Program-made: the position numbers and the translations under genes
The notes under the pieces: generated by a model
The model's input: only the letters and a program-made list of their open reading frames with translations
Told to the model about the DNA's origin: nothing
Databases searched by the model: none
In this document: piece by piece, positions 60,420 to 64,000 of the stretch
Layout: the number at the start of each line of letters is the position of its first letter
Position numbering within the stretch: position 1 is the stretch's first letter
From: Agrobacterium tumefaciens
GTDB lineage: Bacteria > Pseudomonadota > Alphaproteobacteria > Rhizobiales > Rhizobiaceae
NCBI RefSeq assembly: GCF_013318015.2
Contig: NZ_CP115842.1
Span: 1,983,001 to 2,047,000, forward strand
Length of the DNA stretch: 64,000 bases
Direction of reading: 5' to 3'

Positions 60420-60433
60420 TTGAAAGGTTTCAA
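60420..60433 (+). promoter_or_regulatory. Palindrome covering the sigma 2 ribosome site
   Basis: TTGAAA, GG, TTTCAA directly precedes the ATG at 60434 and contains the GAAAGG ribosome site. A weak hairpin here could lower translation of the sigma factor; pairing is short (6 bp, tiny loop), so the effect may be slight. Confidence 0.35.
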
Positions 60434-60985
60434 ATGCAGATGGGCTCCGTGCCGGACGATCTACACAGGGCGCTCACTGCTTGCGCAAAAGGGGACAAAA
60501 ACGCATTGCGTGCTATTTTCGATCGCGAGGCAGGCCGGCTGATTGCAGTGGCAGAGCGCATCGTCAAGCGCAGGGAACTGGCGGAAGAGGTGGTACAGGA
60601 GAGCTTCGTGCGCATCTGGACCCATGCGCACCAGTATCGGGCAGACCAGGGGTCGGCGCGCGGCTGGATTTACGCGATCGTCAGAAACCGGGCGCTTAAT
60701 CTTCTGCGCGACAGCAGGCGTGAACTCCCCGTGGAGGATGTTGAAACGCTCCGCGATGGCGCGCAGGCAGATGAAGTGATGGCCGCATGGCAGAAGCTCG
60801 ATCGGAATTCACGCCTTTATGAATGTCTCGGCGGTCTTGAGGAGACAAAGAGACAGGGTATCCTGATGGCCTACGTGGCCGGATATTCCCACGGCGAAAT
60901 CGCTGGCCGGTTGCGCATTCCGCTTGGAACGACGAAATCCTGGATCAGGCGCGGCCTTTCGGCACTTCGGGAGTGCATGGCATGA
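60434..60985 (+). CDS. ECF sigma factor 2
   Basis: 183-residue group-4 sigma factor. Region 2: ALRAIFDREAGRLIAVAERI, ELAEEVVQESFVRIWTHAHQ, SARGWIYAIVRNRALNLLRD. Region 4: KRQGILMAYVAGYSHGEIAG, RLRIPLGTTKSWIRRGLSAL. The ATG at 60434 has GAAAGG upstream; longer frames cross the divergent promoter. Its stop overlaps the anti-sigma start. It is a distant paralogue of sigma 1 at 38748-39290, with the same gene order (sigma then RskA-like). Confidence 0.92.
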   Translation: MQMGSVPDDLHRALTACAKGDKNALRAIFDREAGRLIAVAERIVKRRELAEEVVQESFVRIWTHAHQYRADQGSARGWIYAIVRNRALNLLRDSRRELPVEDVETLRDGAQADEVMAAWQKLDRNSRLYECLGGLEETKRQGILMAYVAGYSHGEIAGRLRIPLGTTKSWIRRGLSALRECMA

Positions 60986-61686
60986 TGATGGAGCGCAAAG
61001 ATATTCCCGCCATCGCCGATGACTATGTATTGGGCTTGCTGGAGACCTCCGAAGCCACGGCTGTTGAGGCGGCAATGGAATCGGATGGCGAACTGCGGGC
61101 GGCAATCGCGGCCAGCCGTGAGCGTTTTCTCCCGCTCGATACCACCGTCGAGCCGGCAGCCATCAAGGGCGAATTGTGGAGCAACATCGAATCCCGTCTG
61201 CCGCTCCAGTCGACATCCGCATCCCTCAAGCCCACCCACACGGCAAACGACAACAGCACAAACCGCTGGCGCGCCGTTGCCGTGTCCGCCATTGCCGCAA
61301 CCGTTGTGCTCGCCGCCGGCCTTACGTTTAGCCTGACACGGACAACGGAGCCGCTGGTGATCGCAGTCCTCGTCAACGAGACGGGTGAGGTTCAGGCCGT
61401 TGTTGAGGATTTTGGCAACGAAAGAGCAACCGTGCGGATGCTGGCCGATTTTGCAGTGCCTGGAGACAAGACGATCCAGGTATGGACATTGCCGTCTAAG
61501 GATGTTGGCCCGGTCTCGCTCGGCCTGATCGATGGCGTCCGTTCAGCGCGTCTCGATGGACCGGCTTTGCCGACCCCCAGAAGCGACCAGCTCTACGAGA
61601 TCACGCTTGAACAGGCAGGCGGATCACCAACAGGCAGGCCAACCGGCCCAATCTTGGCAAAGGGCTTCGCCCGAATGCCGCGATAG
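60982..61686 (+). CDS. RskA-like anti-sigma factor (partner of ECF sigma 2)
   Basis: 234-residue membrane protein. N-terminal sigma-binding part (IADDYVLGLLETSEATAVEAAMESDGELRAAI), one helix near 98-116 (VAVSAIAATVVLAAGLTFSL), then the periplasmic RskA domain ending ITLEQAGGSPTGRPTGPILAKG. The same GGSPTG.xTGP ending occurs in the anti-sigma of sigma 1. No zinc motif. ATGA overlap with the sigma gene shows coupled expression. Confidence 0.88.
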   Translation: MMMERKDIPAIADDYVLGLLETSEATAVEAAMESDGELRAAIAASRERFLPLDTTVEPAAIKGELWSNIESRLPLQSTSASLKPTHTANDNSTNRWRAVAVSAIAATVVLAAGLTFSLTRTTEPLVIAVLVNETGEVQAVVEDFGNERATVRMLADFAVPGDKTIQVWTLPSKDVGPVSLGLIDGVRSARLDGPALPTPRSDQLYEITLEQAGGSPTGRPTGPILAKGFARMPR

Positions 61687-61813
61687 ATCACCCAAAGGCA
61701 AAACCGATAAGATCGCGGCGAAATTTCCTTCGCCGCATTCTATTCGCCGGTTTCGGGAGCAACACCATCGTGCTGTCCCGAAACCGGCCGCAAACAATCA
61801 GGCAATCTGCTTA

Positions 61814-62527
61814 TCAGGCGCCAAATGCGCCATCGATCGTGTGCATCGCGCCCGTCACAAAACCGGCTTCAGGCCCGGAAAGCCAGGCCACCATGCCGGC
61901 CACTTCCTCCGGCCGTCCGTGGCGCTTGAGTGCCATGAAGCTGTGCATCAGGTCTTTCATCGGCCCGTTTTCCGGGTTCGCGTCGGTGTCGATCGGGCCG
62001 GGCTGCACAACGTTGATGGTGATGCCGCGCGGCCCGAAATCGCGTGCCAAACCGCGCGCCAGCCCCTGCAAGGCCGATTTGGAAACTGCGTAAGAGGCCA
62101 TGCCCGGCACCGGCATCCGGTCTCCATTGACCGAGCCGATAACGATGATCCTGCCACCGTCAGGCATCTGCCGCGCCGCCTCCACAGAGGCGTGATAGGG
62201 CGTCTGGATGTTGATCTGAAACAGACGGTCGATGGCATCAGGGTCCTGCTCGAGAGCATCGCCAAAAATGGCGATCCCGGAGTTCACAATCAATATGTCC
62301 AGAGGACCACTGGCACGCACGACGCGGATGACTTCGTCGCGGTTAGCACTGTCCGCCCGTATGGCAGTGCTGCCCGTCGCCTTCGCCAGCTCTTCCGCCG
62401 CACCTTGGGATGCGCCATAGGTGAACGTTACCTTTGCACCTTCGTCTGCAAACCGCCGCACGATGGCTGAGCCTATGCCTCGGCTGCCGCCAAGAACCAG
62501 AACGGATTTTCCTTGAAACACGAGCAC
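61814..62527 (-). CDS. bdcA: SDR oxidoreductase, BdcA-type
   Basis: 237-residue SDR close to Escherichia coli BdcA, a c-di-GMP-binding biofilm dispersal factor. VLVLGGSRGIGSAIVRRF (cofactor loop), NSGIAIFGDALEQD, IGSVNGDRMPVPGM, active-site YAVSKSALQGLARGLARDFG, and the ending FVTGAMHTIDGAFGA are nearly the same as I recall for BdcA. Divergent from a TetR gene of the BdcR type, as in E. coli. Whether it acts as enzyme or c-di-GMP sink cannot be read here. Confidence 0.88.
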   Translation of the reverse strand: MLVFQGKSVLVLGGSRGIGSAIVRRFADEGAKVTFTYGASQGAAEELAKATGSTAIRADSANRDEVIRVVRASGPLDILIVNSGIAIFGDALEQDPDAIDRLFQINIQTPYHASVEAARQMPDGGRIIVIGSVNGDRMPVPGMASYAVSKSALQGLARGLARDFGPRGITINVVQPGPIDTDANPENGPMKDLMHSFMALKRHGRPEEVAGMVAWLSGPEAGFVTGAMHTIDGAFGA

Positions 62528-62561
62528 TCTCCATGACCTTGAAAATTAATTTAATGATCGA

Positions 62562-62602
62562 TACATAAATACGAAGCAGCTCACTCGTCAAGATATTATG
62601 TA
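62562..62602. promoter_or_regulatory. Inverted repeat in the bdcA/bdcR intergenic region
   Basis: TACATAA (62562-62568) and TTATGTA (62596-62602) form a 7-bp inverted repeat with a 27-base spacer; the right arm touches the TetR start codon. The spacing is long for one TetR dimer, so these may be two half-operators or chance in an AT-rich gap. Confidence 0.3.
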
Positions 62603-63199
62603 ATGACTGATACAAAAAACCTTCGCTCTCGCGGCCGTCCGCGCCGTTTTGATCCTGATCAGGCTGTGGCCACGGCCAAGCAGCTTTTCCACGCGCGTGG
62701 CTTTGATGCTGTCGGCGTCGCGGAGATCACCTCGGTGTTAGGCATCAACCCGCCGAGCTTCTATGCCGCCTTCGGTAGCAAGATGGGCCTCTACAAGAGG
62801 GTTCTTGATCTCTATGCCGGCACGGAAGCAATTCCTCTTGCCGATATCCTGCGGCCGGATCGTCCGGTTGGGGAATGCCTTGCGGCGTTGCTGGAAGATG
62901 CGGCAAGGCGTTATGCCGCTCATTCCGCAGCCCTTGGCTGCCTCGTTCTGGAAGGTACGCGCTGCGATGATGAAGAGGCGCGTGCCGCAGCCAGCGTTTT
63001 TCACACGGCGGCAGAGGGCGTGATCCGCTCCTATATTGCCGCGCGCCATCCGGAAGAGGCTGAGCGTCTGGCGGATTTCGTGAGTTCGACCATGGTCGGT
63101 CTCTCCGCCATGGCGCGGATTGGCCGCGACATAGAGCGACTCCTGAGTATTGCGCGCGTTGCGGGGGGAGCAGTGAAGCAGGAGCTTTCCGAGGCGTGA
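62603..63199 (+). CDS. bdcR: TetR family repressor, BdcR-type
   Basis: 198-residue TetR regulator. N-terminal helix-turn-helix: RSRGRPRRFDPDQAVATAKQLFHARGFDAVGVAEIT, then SFYAAFGSKMGLYKRVLDLY. The C-terminal ligand domain includes LGCLVLEGTRC and a helical dimer face. In E. coli the divergent BdcR represses bdcA; gene order here is the same, so the same control is likely. Confidence 0.87.
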   Translation: MTDTKNLRSRGRPRRFDPDQAVATAKQLFHARGFDAVGVAEITSVLGINPPSFYAAFGSKMGLYKRVLDLYAGTEAIPLADILRPDRPVGECLAALLEDAARRYAAHSAALGCLVLEGTRCDDEEARAAASVFHTAAEGVIRSYIAARHPEEAERLADFVSSTMVGLSAMARIGRDIERLLSIARVAGGAVKQELSEA

Positions 63200-63268
63200 A
63201 TCTCGGAGCAGTCTCAATACTTCTTACTAGTGATGGAAGCTGGCAGGTTTCGAAAACCCGGCTCATTC

Positions 63269-63754
63269 TCACCAGAGATCGATCAGGCCACCTGATGCTC
63301 CGTGCACGGGGTCGGTCGTCGGCTTTGGCAAAGACTTTATCTGTGCAAGCATCGCGCTGGTTGGTGCAGACGTCTGAACATCGGCCTCCTGGCCGGGTGG
63401 ATAAGCGCCGACAACCTGAAAATCCGCAGAGGATTTCAGCTTTATGTGGCCCGTACCGGCTGGCAAGACCAGACAGTCACCTTGCGTAACGTGCAAGGTT
63501 TGCCCATCCGGCCCGCCAATCTGCAACGTCGCTTCACCGCCCCCCACGCCCAGAACTTCATGCGCGCCGCTGTGGTAATGGTGATAGGCAAACACACCAT
63601 TGCGCCAGATGCCGCGCCATCCGTTTCGTGCGAACAGTGCCTCGAAAGCAGCGCAATCGAATGGCGAGCCGACGTGTCGATAGATGATGACAGGGAAGGT
63701 CTGGTTGTTGGGAACCTGATCGCCTGGATTTAAAGTGATTTTTTCAACTTTCAT
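63269..63754 (-). CDS. YjlB-like cupin protein
   Basis: 161-residue cupin. FARNGWRGIWRNGVFAYHHYHSGAHEVLGVGGGEATLQIGG supplies the metal ligands (HHYH, HE), and GDCLVLPAGTGHIKLKSS and FQVVGAYPPGQEADV complete the barrel. YjlB-type proteins have no proven reaction. The ATG at 63754 has AGGAGC 7 bases upstream and gives the family N-terminus MKVEKITLNPGD. The transposase stub lies immediately upstream on the same strand and overlaps its leader. Confidence 0.85.
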   Translation of the reverse strand: MKVEKITLNPGDQVPNNQTFPVIIYRHVGSPFDCAAFEALFARNGWRGIWRNGVFAYHHYHSGAHEVLGVGGGEATLQIGGPDGQTLHVTQGDCLVLPAGTGHIKLKSSADFQVVGAYPPGQEADVQTSAPTSAMLAQIKSLPKPTTDPVHGASGGLIDLW

Positions 63755-63954
63755 GTGAATGCTCCTGGCCATCTGGTCGGGCCTGCCAAACCGTGTCTGG
63801 TTTGCTGCGCAGCCAGTGCTGGCGACCAGCCAATTTTCGTCCGCACTTCGGCGGAACTGGAGTGGCACCGGCAGATTTCCGCCACCGACACTCCTTCATC
63901 GCCCTGCTTCAGAATGAACGTCTTCTGTGCGTCCGAAAACTGCGATGCTTTCAT
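63751..63954 (-). pseudogene. Truncated IS3-family transposase OrfA remnant
   Basis: The frame starts MKASQFSDAQKTFILKQGDE and continues GVSVAEICR, which matches the first ~30 residues of IS3/IS407-type OrfA (helix-turn-helix part). After AEICRC the sequence leaves the family, so only the left end of the element survives. The rest of the frame has no sense as a transposase. The remnant is close to the window edge, and 63955-64000 could hold the terminal inverted repeat, which I cannot define. Confidence 0.75.
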
Positions 63955-64000
63955 CGTCTTCCGTTCCTTTCCCAGCCAGGAAAATGCACCGGAACACTCT

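Noticed and set aside
1..64000. tRNA, rRNA, CRISPR array, prophage or replication origin
   Set aside because: I found no regularly spaced repeats, no structural-RNA signatures, no phage gene runs and no repABC or DnaA-box cluster when reading both strands.

Overview
The window looks like part of a rhizobial (Agrobacterium/Rhizobium lineage) alphaproteobacterial replicon. The clearest marker is a 507-residue iron-sulfur (6-4) photolyase whose four cluster cysteines fall at 350, 438, 441 and 454, the positions I recall for Agrobacterium PhrB. Supporting markers are an alphaproteobacterial porin, an FdsGBAD formate dehydrogenase, DUF992 and CsgH-type proteins, and promoters of the rhizobial general-stress (RpoE2/EcfG) type. 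Many ABC transport and catabolic genes suggest a secondary chromosome or chromid, but that is inference. I saw no rRNA, tRNA or CRISPR array. The only mobile-element trace is a transposase stub at the right edge.

Region 1 (1-13.4 kb): the end of a porin gene, then a catabolic island. It holds three amidohydrolases, a complete Dpp/Opp-type ABC importer (binding protein, two permeases, two ATPases), a flavin reductase-like protein, a hydantoin-racemase-like enzyme and a GntR/FCD regulator. The palindrome ATTGTNNACAAT recurs at the control points of this island and nowhere else that I found, so it is probably the regulator's operator. The substrate is unknown; a cyclic amide or N-heterocycle fits the enzyme set. 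One amidohydrolase has lost the usual HxH metal motif.

Region 2 (13.5-21.7 kb): formate oxidation. A LysR regulator, fdsG-fdsB-fdsA-fdsD (no fdsC) and an OFA-family MFS carrier.

Region 3 (21.7-38 kb): mixed small units. An acetyltransferase; a two-component system divergent from a His/Met-rich OB-fold protein; csbD-BON-DUF992; a triple-PAS LuxR regulator; an orphan Bug/TctC binding protein; an ABC exporter; ArsR with a tandem AHSA1 protein; a transglutaminase; a large catalase; and a general-stress locus in which two RpoE2-type promoters diverge, one of them in front of a truncated DUF892 gene.

Region 4 (38-54.5 kb): a probable photo-oxidative/membrane-lipid island. It contains an ECF sigma/RskA-like anti-sigma pair, two cyclopropane-synthase-family methyltransferases, an FAD oxidoreductase, DUF1365, DUF1295, DUF2177, DUF2147, a membrane EAL phosphodiesterase, the PhrB photolyase, curli subunits with CsgH, a membrane protein, a lipocalin and an SDR. 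Three transcription units here carry TGAAAC-N17-CGTA at identical spacing, which ties them to an ECF sigma factor.

Region 5 (54.5-64 kb): a ~1500-residue Ig-repeat autotransporter; a DUF4394 protein divergent from a second ECF/RskA-like pair, sharing a different element (TGCATCC); the bdcA/bdcR pair; a YjlB-like cupin; and the IS remnant. Most leftover long open frames are antisense shadows caused by high GC content.
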